Shown here piece after piece: positions 42,267 through 53,836 of a stretch of DNA of 64,000 nt. The notes under the pieces are model-generated. The model worked only from the letters and a program-made list of their open reading frames with translations, did not search any database and had not been told where the DNA came from. Position 1 is the first letter of the stretch; each line of letters begins with the position of its first letter. Source of the stretch: Ampelomyces quisqualis. Its lineage: Eukaryota > Ascomycota > Dothideomycetes > Pleosporales > Phaeosphaeriaceae. The position numbers and the translations under genes were made by a program. Location of the stretch: NCBI GenBank assembly GCA_018398575.1, contig JAGTXZ010000024.1:124001-188000 (forward strand), read 5' to 3'.

Positions 42267-45200
42267 TCATTGCTTACGCGCCACTGCTGAGTGCGATGAG
42301 GCGGCTGGCTTGGGCGAGAAAAGCACAGTAGACCCCGATCGACTCGGCCGAGGAGCTGAATGAGAGTCTACACACCAGTTGACATCCGAGAGTTGTAGCT
42401 TGCGAGCCCGCTGGTTGCTGCGGTTATGACCAGCTTTGTCGAGACGCGGTTGCGCATAGGGATTGGGAGTCTTTTCCAGACCTTGTGAAGTCTCAGTACG
42501 CTTTCTATTGGTGTTAGGTTGAAGGGTGTAATGAAATGGAGAATTACTGGTGTCGTCGCCGTCGTCACGAGCTTCGTAGTTTAGGACGAGGCTCTTGATG
42601 CGCTGCTGTTCCTCTTTATCAGCTTGCTGCTTGTTGCGCATCGCCACAGCGAACGTCGAATCCGATGGTAGGTCAATAGACCGTGTCTGCGTTCTATTCC
42701 CGCGCTTGCTAAGAAGGGAGAATTTGACGGTATTAGATGGCATGACTGGAGCAGGGGCCTCGTTCCCGCTGTCTTCGGCGCTGAAAACGGCTTCCCGTGC
42801 GCGGCGCATCGGCAGGGGCACGTCAAATACAGGCTTTCGCTCGAACTTGCGAGACTCGGCGCTCTCAGACATCAGCTTCGCAAGCTCACGGTCAAATTCT
42901 GCATCAGCTTCTGGATCGCGCTCATCTTCTGGACGCGTGACCACAATCTGTTCCTCCTCTTCATCTGACAAGGCTTGTTTGACGGGCTCATCTTCTTCCG
43001 AATTCTACACAGGATGTTAGTCTTGCACACATGGGTATATTCTGGCATGGTGCAAACCTCTTCCGAATCACTAGACGACTGATCGCCATCGCCTTCCGGC
43101 ATCACGACATCCTCATCTTCAGGACCGTCCAGCTCGTCATCAGAAGCGGAAGCATCCTCGTCTTCTTGTTCAAGAGGCTTGTCGGCCGATACAGTCTGGT
43201 AGTTTTGCTTTACAGCTTCGCCAAATGCCTGTGATGCTTCCTCTAGATTTGTGATCAGCTTCCATTGCGGTCGGGTGAGGTTGTAGGCATCCTGAATGAT
43301 GAATTCAACATCCATGGGCAAAGCGTCTTTTGTACAGACGTAGTACTGGAAGTAGGTCAAGAAAAAGTCAAGCTTCTTCTTCGCAGCACCCTTGTCGTAG
43401 TACATGCCACAGCTCTCGAGAAGGTTGCAGACCAGACGGATGCGGAAGTAATCGTCTGACTGATCTAGCGGGTTGTAAAGACCAGGTCGAGCATAGCCGC
43501 CCTCCCATCCATAATTGAGGAGCTTGTACAGCGTGTCAAAAATAATGGGCGAGTCCACCAAACGGTAGATGTATAGCTCTCCAAGATACTTGACTTCTGC
43601 GATCCTGCGCTGGTTGAACTTGAAATCATTGAGCTCGAGCCCGAACGTGATCGACTCAAGCAGATCGTCAATAATTGAGATGGCAAAGTCCTGATGATAT
43701 CGATGGATCGTGCCAAGTATGACAGCGAGCAGATGAATGTTGCTGTACTTGATCTTTCCTGGCTTGGCGAAGACTTTGTGGAGAAGATTAACGACATCAT
43801 CCTCTTCCCAGTGCATCTTTCGAATCTGTTTGACAGTTTTGTCGAGCGTGCGACGAGTCAAGTCTTGGTACATGATCTTGCGCAGGAACAGCTCGATTGG
43901 GGTTCGTTCTTTCTGCTCGATCGCTGCCCGTTCTGGTGGGTTAACGTAGTAGACGGCGTTCTCGATCAACATGCGCTCCTGCTGTCCAAGTACCTGAGCA
44001 CTTTTCTTGCGTTGTAGCGTCTCCAAGAAAGAAGCCATGCGAGGGGAAGTGTCAGGGTTGCGGAGCAGATATCGACCGCAGTTTTCGAGGAGGTTGCAAA
44101 TGATCTCAATGTTCATCCTGGAGAAGTCGTCCAAGCTGACCTTGAGGCAGTGGAAGATGACATGCTCTGGCACGACGCCAAATTTTGTCAATTCCGCGAG
44201 ATAGCGCACGTTTTGAGTTCGCACCTGTCCAAGAAAATCCTTTGACTTTCGTCGCTGAAGGCTGCGGAACTCGTCGTCCAGATACGAAACCAGACCCTGG
44301 GCGACATCTGGCATGTACTTTCCAAGCGTCGCAATCAACCGAGAATAGATGGGTAGCAAGTCGGACCGACCTTTCGGTATCTCCTGAACAGCCTTGATTA
44401 GGCGGTTGCGAGAGGCTTTGGAGTTGAGGAAGCAAAAGTCCATAGCAGTCTGGTCGACAGAATCTTTGGTATTAAGCTCGGGTAGGCGAGCGAGAACAGC
44501 GTCGACCTGAGCGCCCACTGACTTGTTCGCGATAGCAGTAGACAGGTTATCAGCATCGGCTGCTTTCGCTTCTGGGGCAGACTCTGCTGCATCCTTGTCT
44601 GTCGTCTCTGCCTTTGGCTCGACCTTCTTGCCGACTTGGTCGTCGCCGTCTGTTTTTTTCTTCTTCGCATCTTCAAGCAGGATGCCTGGAACACGGTCCT
44701 TCAGATCGATCAAGTTTTCGTAGAAGCGCCGTTCGTCCTCGTCTTCCCAAATGCCGGGACCGTCGCTTTGACCGCGCAGATATTCGCCAGTCTTGACCAG
44801 ACCAATAGCGCCGTCTCCGGTGTTCGCTGCGCTATCCTTCTCCTTGAGGTCGGGCATCTCGACTCTGAGGGCATCTGCCAAGACCTGAGCATTGCCGATC
44901 AAGCGCTCCTGGGCCTTCATCTGCTTCTCGTAGTTTGACTGGCGGTCCTCGAAAACCTCGCCAGACTTGACGTATGCCTCGGCGTTCTTGCGGCCCTGAC
45001 TGAGGATGTGCTTCTGATTGCGCAGCAGATGCGTCTTGACGTCCTCGAAGTAGCGCGACAGGACGTTCTTGAAACGCTGCTGCAGCTCGGTCGAGATGAT
45101 GGGCGGGTCCTTGGTAGTTTGCTCGTCGGTCTCCGAAGCAGATGTCTCCTCGTTCTTTCCCGTAGTCGTGGTGCCGTCTTCATGTACAGTCTTCCGACCC

Positions 45201-46030
45201 TCGGCAGAGGATGGCTCTGCGCCCAGAATGTCCCAAGCGAAAGCTTTGACAAAAATGACAACGAGGGGCAGGTTGACGTGGTCGCGATCGTGGCCTAGCA
45301 TGTCCTTCAACACCTCCAGAGGGAAAGGCTCAGCGTCTGCGCTTTCGACTCGCGTGCGTGTCTTGGCCGGGCCCTCAACGAGCTTCGCGCTGTCCTTGGT
45401 CTTGGCGGCTTCCTCGGGCCTGGCGACATCGTCCAAGCTGCGCAGCACTCCCAGGAGCCATAGCTCGGTGGCTACGCGGAGCAGCACACGCTGTCGAGCG
45501 AGACGGTCCTTCTCTTCTCGCTCGCGCACTTCCGGCGTCAGTGCCTTCAGCTGGGACTTGTCCGGCGTGGCCAGTCCTCGCCCTATGTACCAGCCAAGGT
45601 ATCCGGTGAACTCGGTGGGGCCGAAGCGCTGGTGAAGAGCGCTGACGGTTTCGACGCCGGCTGCGATCTCGCCGGGGGTCTTGAGCTTGCACAGGCCCTC
45701 GTAGCAGGCGGAGATGATTTCGGAGAGGTACTTGTGGAGCGAGAGGCTGCGGATCTCTTGGATGAATTGGGGGGATGAGGAGGCGTTGGCGGCGGTGCGC
45801 AGGCGCTTGATGAAGGCCGTGTTCTTTTTCATGGACGAGTCGAGGGAGCCCTGTAGGGGGAAGACATCTGCGAGGAACGTCAATCCACGCGGGGGAGGCG
45901 GGGGCTTCTGGCCGCTTACCCTGCTCGCCGTCCCAGGCCCTGAGATTGAGCTCACGAAGCTCGCCTGTGTCGAGTTAGCCGCAGTCTCGGGCGTTTCCGG
46001 GCGCGACGTACGCTTCCTGGGCCTCTCCAT
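42267..46030 (-). CDS. UPF2: Nonsense-mediated mRNA decay factor Upf2 (Nmd2)
   Basis: Three exons: 46030-45920, 45850-43058 and 43004-42267, giving 1213 residues. Upf2 bridges Upf3 at the exon junction to the helicase Upf1. Three MIF4G-type helical regions are present: the first around LDSSMKKNTAFIKRLR and PTEFTGYLGWYIGRG, the second around FCFLNSKASRNRLIKAV, the third around IELFLRKIMYQDLTRRTLDKTVKQIRKM and RLVCNLLESCGMYYDKG. An acidic stretch follows (EDEDASASDDELDGPEDEDVV), then the C-terminal Upf1-binding part (DAEFDRELAKLM, VKFSLLSKRGN). The first intron (69 bases) is a multiple of three without stops, so retention would add 23 residues. The second uses a less common GTTTGC donor. Confidence 0.92.
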
Positions 46031-46505
46031 GGTGGGGCTGGTGGCTTCGCAGTGAGGCCGGTGGCTTCGCAGCTGTTGGAGGGGCGGCGGGTGCGGGCAC
46101 AAATTGTTTACGATACGCGCACATGGAATACGGGCACTATGTCAGGTGCGGTTTTTGCATGCATTTGATCCAACGCGGGGCAGGCCAGCTCGTGGAAGAG
46201 CCCGATTGTATGCGCGGTGGTGGGGGCGCAAGGGAGGGGTGTGGCGGTGGTTGCTGTGTGACGGCTTGTGAAGTTGGAGCTGCAGGTACGGACATTTTAT
46301 CGGCGCGTCATATTTCACTAAGCGAGTTGGGGACATGGTACTCATACCTAACCACGGCTTTCACTTCACCGTCGCACAGCCGCAGGGCGACGAACCGCGG
46401 CAGGGTCATGCAACTCCTCGTGCTACACCAGCGGCCAATCACGATGGTGCAGCGGCATGACATGAAGCTAAAGCCCATCATAGCCAGGGAGGCGTAACAG
46501 CTACC
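46031..46505. promoter_or_regulatory. UPF2 upstream region
   Basis: Contains a 13-base direct repeat (GGTGGCTTCGCAG twice within 46040-46075) just before the UPF2 start. Nothing else recognised. Confidence 0.35.
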
Positions 46506-46541
46506 GTAACAGACACGTGTCTGTTACGATACAGTAATCAC
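46506..46541. repeat. Inverted-repeat end of a decayed transposon (left)
   Basis: A perfect 22-bp palindrome at 46506-46527 (half-site GTAACAGACAC) is followed by GATACAGTAATCAC. A near copy of the same unit occurs at 46943-46998, on the other side of the transposase fragment. Confidence 0.6.
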
Positions 46542-46648
46542 AACCCCGTTAGGGTCTGTTACCTGACCGTGATACCAGCAGTTTCCTGCAAAACTTTCTA
46601 CACCCGTGTACGGAGATCTCCATATATTGATCGTTTTTGGTGTTGAGT

Positions 46649-46897
46649 ATGGCAAAACAACGTCAGCAGAGCGCGTTTGACAATAAATTGGATGACCATG
46701 AATATCTCTACTCAAAAGCTCGCAATCGGTTGAACAATGAGCGTGTTCAGAAGCTTGTGTACCTGTTCCAAACCCTCCGGGTAATGGATGACATATTGAC
46801 CAAAACACCAGCTTATTTTGATGACGAGGAGGTAGAAGAAGCATCAGGAGATGCGAATCTTGATTCAGATGGGACGCTTGTTTGTTTGGGTGAATAG
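46649..46897 (+). mobile_element. hAT-type transposase C-terminal fragment
   Basis: The frame from ATG 46649 encodes 82 residues containing YSKARNRLNNERVQKLVYLFQTLR, characteristic of the extreme C-terminus of fungal hAT transposases just after the dimerisation domain, and then an acidic tail. The DDE catalytic core, BED finger and most of the dimerisation domain are absent. Related inverted repeats lie on both sides. It is a dead remnant. Confidence 0.7.
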
Positions 46898-46942
46898 ATC
46901 CCAATCAATCACCAGCAGCTTGCTCGATGTAGCTAGTACCAT

Positions 46943-46998
46943 GTAACAGCCACGTTACGCTCTATTTAGTATGGTGGCTGTTATGATACAGTGATTAC
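46943..46998. repeat. Inverted-repeat end of a decayed transposon (right)
   Basis: GTAACAGCCAC at 46943 and GTGGCTGTTAT at 46974 form a near-perfect inverted repeat with a 20-base loop, followed by GATACAGTGATTAC. The order of elements matches the unit at 46506-46541 in the same orientation. Confidence 0.6.
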
Positions 46999-49349
46999 GG
47001 CATTTTTGACTCGGTTACCGTATTTTGCCATCTCTAGCCAGGCTTCAACGGATCTGTGCTGTCTTGATAGTTCAACTTTCGTTGGGTTGTCTCCGATCAC
47101 GTGACACGCACGGGATCGTGCACGTGCAAGTCTTCTCACCATGTAGAACCCGGCTGCACCGCACGACAACACGAAGCACTTGCAGTGTCCTTGAACGACC
47201 ATGCTGGTAGTATTTATAGAGACTGCAGATGTAGAAGCATCGTGCCGTTCCCACAAACTAAGCACCTCCGGTCAGCTTGAGGAGCGGGTAGTACTTGCAG
47301 GCTGCCGCACGAAGGCTAGGGACCTCGCTACAGTCATAAGCTTCGCAGGCAAGACAGATGCGAAGTTTAACTTTCTTTAGAGACCTATAATTAGGTAGCA
47401 TATGAAGGTTGTTGTGGAATAATCGAGCTTTAAAACTATGTATCACGAGTTCAGCTTGGGAGAGCCAAAGCAGCAGTGCTCGCGCGCAGAAGTGGAAAGC
47501 GATATCACCTCGGTACAGGAGCGTCACCTCGTTTCTTTGTTTGCAAAGTTTTCCCCTTGAAGAACGGGTCTTGGGGACGCCTTCGCCAGCTAACCAACGT
47601 TTTGGGGATGAACATCAAGTCTGGCTTGCGGCCAAAGTCCAAACGTACCCACTTGTGTTGGTGCCATGATGATCTCGGTAAGCGCCAGCAGCTAAGAACC
47701 TTCGGTTGACTTGTGGAGCGGGTACGAGGCGACGGAGCGCCAGCTGAAAACGAGGCAGCCCTGCAAGTCTAGGCGGAGGGCGACCGTCTTTCTGGTTTCG
47801 TTTACCGGTACTGTGTGCTGCAGAGATCATCACGGCCCTGCACAGTTCTGTCGTAGAAACTAAGTCGAAACTACACTATCGATTGGCAGTTCCGCCTGGC
47901 CAGCCTCAGCTCGGGTGTCGGCTTCTACCTCGGGGCGTTCTGGAAGAACAGATTGCTGTTGTGCACCATTGTTGGAACGCAGGAGTGAATGATGAGGTGC
48001 GGCTCAGAGGCAGTGGAACAGAGGCCAACGTGGCACGGCCAGCGGTTTCTGCTTGGTGTTGGCAACTTGGCCTCTCCGAAGTCTCCACAGTAGTCTCGTA
48101 TTCTGTCGAGCTTTTTCTAGCGTTTGCGCTGTACAGCGAGGCGACGGCGCAACGACACAAAGAAAAGGGGCGGCATAGCGGCATCACTTTGACAGCCCGG
48201 GACCACTCTTTGTCATGGCCCGAGAGGCGTTCGGTACGGTAAGCGCAAAGCAAGCGTCAAGTTGGTGCAGCCTGCATGGCAGCGAGTCGTACGCACTACC
48301 ACACCCCTGAAGAGGTCCGGTGCGAGTTCAGCGAGACTTGGCATACACATGCACAGAGGAACAAGCGGCAGTGAAGGCGACACTCGATTACAACACCATG
48401 ATGCCATGCCAACGCTACCTGCATGACGTGCAACCAGGCATAGCCCCGTCGTCAACCCCATCTGCCGGCCGTCTCCATACGGCAGACCCTGAGCTGACCG
48501 CCAGCGGCTGTATCTACGCGGCCTTTGCGGTGCCGACAATGCACATGCGCGCCGCGTGCACATGACCCTGGGACGCTGGGGATGGGTGGAGAGGAGAGGG
48601 CTCGAAATAGCCGTGCCCCGGTCGCGCGCCAGCCCCGACGTGGACAAGTGAGACGCCGCTAAGGCCTTAGCTTGGAGCGTGTCTCTCTAAACTGGTTGGC
48701 CGTGCCCCTGGGTCGATCGCGCCTTCCCTGCCGGCAAAGCCGGGCGAGGCTGCTTCGGGTGTAGCCTCCTCCAGTAGTCTCCTAAGCTCCTCGCATCCAG
48801 AGAGGCCAAAATCCCGCTCTCCCCTCCCACACGGAAGACTTCTGCATCCCCTCCACCTGCCCTTGCGTTTGCAGCGACGCCTCTCGTGGCTCAAACAACC
48901 TGAGTTTTGGACAGCACTTGCCTTGGTTTATCAACCACGTACACTCGTTTACTGTCCACCTCGGAGCCAACACCGTAACCCCATACCGTCGTTATCGTCG
49001 TTGGGGCCTCAATTGCCTCGAGTTGAGCTCCAGCGCCCGTATAGGAGAGCAGCTCGCCGCTCGCTCGGTGCCCACGTCGATTATCTAGCGCCGTGCGACC
49101 CTCCTATCTCCAAGCGTGCGCCGTGTCACCCGCACAGCATCCGCCGCCCTGGAACCGCACTCGAGAGCTCCCGCGCCTCATATAGCCGCCTTAGGCTGCT
49201 GCCCACGTTTCGACACGCACCCTCCCGCCTCGTTGTCTTGCTGCGTCGCTCTATCCGCGCACAATACACCCTACGGCCGACGGGCGCTTCGGTAACCTTA
49301 CCCCTCTCTGCCCGCTACCCCGAACGACTGCGCATCTTCATCGTGCATC
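46999..49349. other. Intergenic region and long chitin synthase 5' flank
   Basis: 2.3 kb with no recognised gene. The last about 600 bases before the chitin synthase are rich in pyrimidines (TCCTC, CCACC), common in fungal promoters and 5' UTRs. Open frames on both strands in this stretch look like chance. Confidence 0.5.
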
Positions 49350-52028
49350 ATGGTGTGGAGCGAGATGATGGGCCTAGTCGCCCGCGCGGACGACAGCATT
49401 CCGGACATCACGGATCCCTGGCAGACCAAGGACGTGAGTGGTCTCGCTCCGGTGCTCAACGCCCAAACTGACCGTAGCAGATTGTCTATGTCTCCATCGT
49501 TGGCTCAGTCATGCTTGCAGCGCTGCTCGAGTGGTTCCTGTGGGTTGCTGCGTTCCTGTACTGCATCGTCAAAGTTTTCCAAAAGGCCGAGACGGTCAGT
49601 GTCCGCATCTTGTCCATCTTCTTCGGTTTCCTCTTCTTCTGCCTTCGGTAAGCGTAGACTGCGCCCTACTGACCCGTCGAATACTAACGTAAACAGTGCC
49701 ATCTTCTTGCCAATCATGGTCGTCACCCTGCCCCTCCCCCCGCAAGTCGTCAAGTACTTCCCCCAGCAGATGGTCGACTTCCTGCAATGGTTCGCCTTTT
49801 GGTCATTCGCCGGTCTCTTGACCATTCCGTGGTTGTTCTGCGTCTACCAGCTCGTCACACACTCTGTCGGCCGCTCCCGGCGTATCAAGTCTGTTCTCGA
49901 CGAGGCTTCCGCTCCCAAAGTTGTCATTGTCATGCCTTGCTACAAGGAAATTCCCGATATTCTGCTGCGTACCTGCGATTCGCTCGTCGACTGCGAGTAT
50001 CCTCCGTCGTGTCTGCACATTTTCCTCTCCTTCGATGGAGACGAGGAAGATGAGTTGTACCTCAACACCATCGAAAAGCTCGGTGTACCGCTCACTCTCG
50101 ACTCCTATCCCAAGTCTATCGATGTTATCTACCGTAGCTGTCGTATCACTGTCTCTCGTTTTCCCCACGGTGGTAAGCGCCATTGCCAGAAGAGAACCTT
50201 CAAGCTCATCGACAAGATCTACACCGAGTACATCAAGCGCAACGACAACCTGTTCGTGCTCTTCATCGACTCCGATTGTATTCTCGACAAGACCTGCATC
50301 CAGAACTTCATGTACGAGATGGAACTGAAGCCTGGCAGCAAGAAGAATATGTTGGCACAGACAGGTGTCATTACATCTACCACGGAAAAGAACTCGCTCA
50401 TCACCCTCCTTCAAGACATGGAGTACGTTCACGGCCAGCTTTTCGAGCGCTCAGTTGAGTCTGGCTGTGGTGCCGTCACTTGCTTGCCTGGTGCGCTCAC
50501 TATGCTTCGATTCTCCGCGTTCCGCAAGATGGCCAAGTACTACTTCGCCGACAAGGCCGAGCAATGCGACGACCTTTTCGACTACGGCAAGTGCCATTTG
50601 GGTGAGGACCGCTGGCTCACTCACTTGTTCATGATTGGCGCGAAGGAACGCTACCAGATCCAAATGAACACCGGAGCCTTCTGCAAAACCGAAGCAGTAC
50701 AAACCTACCAATCTCTTCTCAAGCAACGTCGCCGCTGGTTCTTGGGTTTTATCACCAATGAAGTTTGCATGCTGACAGATATTCGCCTTTGGAAGCGCTA
50801 CCCCATCCTTCTCATTGTTCGCTTCATGCAGAACACTATCCGAACCACCGCTCTGCTCTTCTTCATCTTGGTCATTTCGCTCATCACAACCTCCCAAAAG
50901 GTTGCCAACCTCCCCGTTGGATTCATTGCCATCTCCCTTGGGCTTAATTGGCTTCTCATGTTGTACTTTGGTGCCATGCTCGGCCGTTACAAGATCATGC
51001 TGTACCCCCTCATGTTCATTGTCAACCCCTTCTTTAACTGGGTCTACATGGTCTATGGTATCTTCACAGCTGGCCAGCGTACCTGGGGTGGTCCTCGTGC
51101 CGATGCTGGAGCTGCCAACACCGAGACGACTCCCCAGCAGGCTATCGAGCAGGCCGAAGCCAATGGCGACGACCTCAACGTCGTTCCCGAGACCTTCAAG
51201 CAGTCGGCCGAAGCCCACAAGCACCGCCCGGCACCCATCCCTCTCCAGCCATCCGACGCTGTCGAAGGTCGTTTTGCCGCTGCCGAGAGACTGCCCAACG
51301 GCTGGTATCAGCAAGGCAACGACTCCGGCCTCACTCTGCCAAACACCTTACCCCGCAATCCCAACGTTCCCAACGTTCCTCTGCACCCTCGTTCGTCTAT
51401 GGACTCTTTCATGTCTGGCACTTCTGCAAACAACTCTATCTACATGCCCCGTCGTGTCGAGAGCTTCATGGACCCCGAAGACGCCCATATCTACCACAAG
51501 ACCCAGCAGACTCAAAAGCCCGCTGGTGGTGCCTACTTCGAAGAGGCTCGAGCAGGGCAAGCATTCGATGTTGGTCAAGGCTCCGGCAAGTCGCCATACG
51601 CTGAGACCTTCGCCTCCGTGTCCGATGATTCCATTTACAAAGTCAAGGGCCCTCAAAGGCCTGCTCAGCCGCGCCACAACAGCGACGACAACCGGCGCCG
51701 CAACGATCAGCCCACAAATTCGCCCCTTGCGACGGAATACGGCAACACAGGCCTTGAGGCTCCCAAAGCTGCGTATGCCTCCAACAACCGTGACGCCAAC
51801 CAGCGCACCGGACGCAGTCCTCTTGCACGTCACAGCTACATTAGGACTGCGCCTGGTGAAGACGTCGAGATGGAGCTCCAAGCACCCCAACAGACTGGCT
51901 TGATGCGCGACGTATCACCTGCACCACTCGGTGAACCCGAAATGCCCGCCTCATCAAATCACTCAAGAACCGCGTCTACCGACTCGAAGAATCGGAAGAG
52001 GCTTAGCAAGGCACAGCCTCACAAATAA
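49350..52028 (+). CDS. Chitin synthase, class VI-like
   Basis: Exons 49350-49433, 49481-49647 and 49697-52028 give 860 residues. It polymerises UDP-GlcNAc into chitin at the plasma membrane. Splicing gives an N-terminal membrane segment (VYVSIVGSVMLAALLEWFLWVAAFLYCI) and a second (ILSIFFGFLFFCLRAIFLPIM); reading straight through would replace them with Ser-rich nonsense, although the frame stays open. Catalytic motifs: SFDGDEEDE, FIDSDC, QDMEYVHGQ, LPGALTMLRF, LGEDRWLT and QRRRW, followed by C-terminal membrane helices (TTALLFFILVISLI, FIAISLGLNWLLMLYFGAML). A 300-residue Ser/Pro-rich tail follows. There is no myosin motor or cytochrome b5 domain, so it is not class IV, V or VII. The class VI label comes from the N-terminal layout. 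Confidence 0.9.
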   Translation: MVWSEMMGLVARADDSIPDITDPWQTKDVSGLAPVLNAQTDRSRLSMSPSLAQSCLQRCSSGSCGLLRSCTASSKFSKRPRRSVSASCPSSSVSSSSAFGKRRLRPTDPSNTNVNSAIFLPIMVVTLPLPPQVVKYFPQQMVDFLQWFAFWSFAGLLTIPWLFCVYQLVTHSVGRSRRIKSVLDEASAPKVVIVMPCYKEIPDILLRTCDSLVDCEYPPSCLHIFLSFDGDEEDELYLNTIEKLGVPLTLDSYPKSIDVIYRSCRITVSRFPHGGKRHCQKRTFKLIDKIYTEYIKRNDNLFVLFIDSDCILDKTCIQNFMYEMELKPGSKKNMLAQTGVITSTTEKNSLITLLQDMEYVHGQLFERSVESGCGAVTCLPGALTMLRFSAFRKMAKYYFADKAEQCDDLFDYGKCHLGEDRWLTHLFMIGAKERYQIQMNTGAFCKTEAVQTYQSLLKQRRRWFLGFITNEVCMLTDIRLWKRYPILLIVRFMQNTIRTTALLFFILVISLITTSQKVANLPVGFIAISLGLNWLLMLYFGAMLGRYKIMLYPLMFIVNPFFNWVYMVYGIFTAGQRTWGGPRADAGAANTETTPQQAIEQAEANGDDLNVVPETFKQSAEAHKHRPAPIPLQPSDAVEGRFAAAERLPNGWYQQGNDSGLTLPNTLPRNPNVPNVPLHPRSSMDSFMSGTSANNSIYMPRRVESFMDPEDAHIYHKTQQTQKPAGGAYFEEARAGQAFDVGQGSGKSPYAETFASVSDDSIYKVKGPQRPAQPRHNSDDNRRRNDQPTNSPLATEYGNTGLEAPKAAYASNNRDANQRTGRSPLARHSYIRTAPGEDVEMELQAPQQTGLMRDVSPAPLGEPEMPASSNHSRTASTDSKNRKRLSKAQPHK

Positions 52029-52621
52029 ACTCGGCTTTTCACCATATAAGCTATCTAGAGCTCTAGGTATTTCAGCCAGCCATTTACATATACCATAAAA
52101 CGTGCACCGTGACCACGGGGCGCATCTTTTCCTTTCGACTGCATCCTCATCGCATTGTCGCATTTGATTACCGGCGTTGAAACAGTAGGTTTTCGCACGC
52201 AGCACTATTTTACTGGTGTACACGCTACCACATTGAGGTCTTTGGATGGGAAAGGGCTTCGTCGATAACGTTGATCATGATCCATCTTTGGACCACACTC
52301 CTTCTTACACTCATGCCTCGATGTCGGGGCGATATACAGTGGGGGGGTACTGCATGTGAACCGGATCGAGATATACATAGCATCTTTGGCTTAATGTTAG
52401 TCGTTCCTCAAGGGACAAATCAAAATTTATACCAGACCGTTGTGCTTTTGGTGTTGTGATTGTTTGTGAAATATTCTTCTGCCTCGCTTTGCTTGAATGA
52501 CCGCACCGCTACCACAAAAGTCCTCGAAAGATGAATGATGTGTTGAGACGCAACCGGACGGTAGATACGTGTGCACTGAAGAGGTCGACATGCGCCGAAA
52601 TGAACAGCAACATCATGAGCT
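52029..52621. other. Convergent intergenic region
   Basis: 3' flanks of the chitin synthase and the dehydrogenase. No feature recognised. Confidence 0.5.
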
Positions 52622-53836
52622 TCATCTATACAACAACCCCTCCACCTCCTCGGCAATCGCCAACGCACTCGTCAACCCCGGACTCTCAATCGCCAACAGG
52701 TTCACAAACCCCTCATACCCCTCTTCCATGCCGACATAAAAGTCCTGAAAATCCTTCCCACTCGTCGCAGCCAATCGACCGAGTTTCGGCCTGATGCCCA
52801 CATAATCAGGCTGCACAGCACATCTCTCCACACCCGGTAGATAAGTTTGGATATCGTCGACAGCAGCATCCAGGTTCTTCGCGTTGGGCGTGTAATCCGA
52901 CGGAGAATCAGTCCACTCGACGTCTGGGCCGAAGCGCACGCGGCCCGCCATGTCGAGCGTGAGGTGTGTGCCCAGGCCGGCGTGGCCGGGCAACGGCGCG
53001 GGGTAGATGAGTGTTGAAGGGCGGGGGGTGCGGGCTGCGTAGCTAAAGTAAGTGCCCTTTGCGTAGAAGGGTTTTTTGTGTCGTGGAGGGGGCAGGATCA
53101 TGTTTGCGATGGACACGGCGTGGAGGCCTGCGCTGTTGATGAGCGTCGAGGCGGTGATGGTTGCGTTGGGGGTGTGGTCGCGCGATGAGGTGGTTATTTC
53201 CCAGCCTGAGTGGCCGGCGTTGAGGGGTGTGATGGATGTTACGGGTGAGTGGAAGGCGATGAGTCCGCCCGAGTTTTCAAAGGTACCTTCGAGGTATTGC
53301 ATGAGGCTGTGTGAGTCGACGATGCCTGTGCTTGGAGACTCGAGGACTCCGGCTTCGGCGCGGACATGGGGTTCTCTTCGTGCGGCTTCGTCTTTGGAGA
53401 TGAAGTGTGTTGGTACGCCTATTGATCTGGCGAAGTCGTGGACTTTTTGGAGGGCGTCCATTTGTGTGGCGTCTTGGGCTACGATCCATTTTCCGGTGTT
53501 GCGGTGGGGTATTGCGTGTTTTTCACATAGCTCGTACAGCATTTCCTTTCCTTTGAGACACAGCTTCGTCTTGAGCGATTCACTCCCATAGTACAAGCCA
53601 GCATGAATGACTTCGCTGTTTCGCGAACTTGTCTCTGTCCCTACGGAACCGTGTTTTTCGATCAGTACCGTCGAGACACCATCTCTTGCTTGTAGCTTCC
53701 TAGCAATTGCTAATCCGACCACACCGCCTCCTATGACGGCATGTGTAAAGTCTGAGTTTCTTCTGATGCTTGTCGAAAATGATCTACAACATCTTGTCCT
53801 CGCTGTCAAAATGGTGATAGCACGCGATGCAAGCAT
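52622..53836 (-). CDS. FAD-dependent oxidoreductase, L-2-hydroxyglutarate dehydrogenase-like
   Basis: A single exon of 404 residues from ATG 53836. The N-terminus (MLASRAITILTARTRCCRSFSTSIRR) is a typical mitochondrial presequence. The DAO-fold FAD motif is VIGGGVVGLAIARKL, followed by the acidic residue in LIEKHGSVGTETSSRNSEVIHAG, the signature of the L2HGDH/LhgO family. Further family blocks are PSTGIVDSHSLMQYL, LINSAGLHA and GLGTHLTLDMAGRVRFGPDVEW. Members oxidise L-2-hydroxyglutarate to 2-oxoglutarate, a metabolite-repair step. The chain ends with EGYEGFVNLLAIESPGLTSALAIAEEV. Divergent with the Nudix gene, sharing a 521-base promoter. Confidence 0.88.
   Translation of the reverse strand: MLASRAITILTARTRCCRSFSTSIRRNSDFTHAVIGGGVVGLAIARKLQARDGVSTVLIEKHGSVGTETSSRNSEVIHAGLYYGSESLKTKLCLKGKEMLYELCEKHAIPHRNTGKWIVAQDATQMDALQKVHDFARSIGVPTHFISKDEAARREPHVRAEAGVLESPSTGIVDSHSLMQYLEGTFENSGGLIAFHSPVTSITPLNAGHSGWEITTSSRDHTPNATITASTLINSAGLHAVSIANMILPPPRHKKPFYAKGTYFSYAARTPRPSTLIYPAPLPGHAGLGTHLTLDMAGRVRFGPDVEWTDSPSDYTPNAKNLDAAVDDIQTYLPGVERCAVQPDYVGIRPKLGRLAATSGKDFQDFYVGMEEGYEGFVNLLAIESPGLTSALAIAEEVEGLLYR

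Noticed and set aside
49434..49696. A single uninterrupted chitin synthase frame from 49350
   Set aside because: Reading through gives a Ser-rich non-family segment. Removing the introns at 49434-49480 and 49648-49696 restores two membrane helices in family-like sequence.
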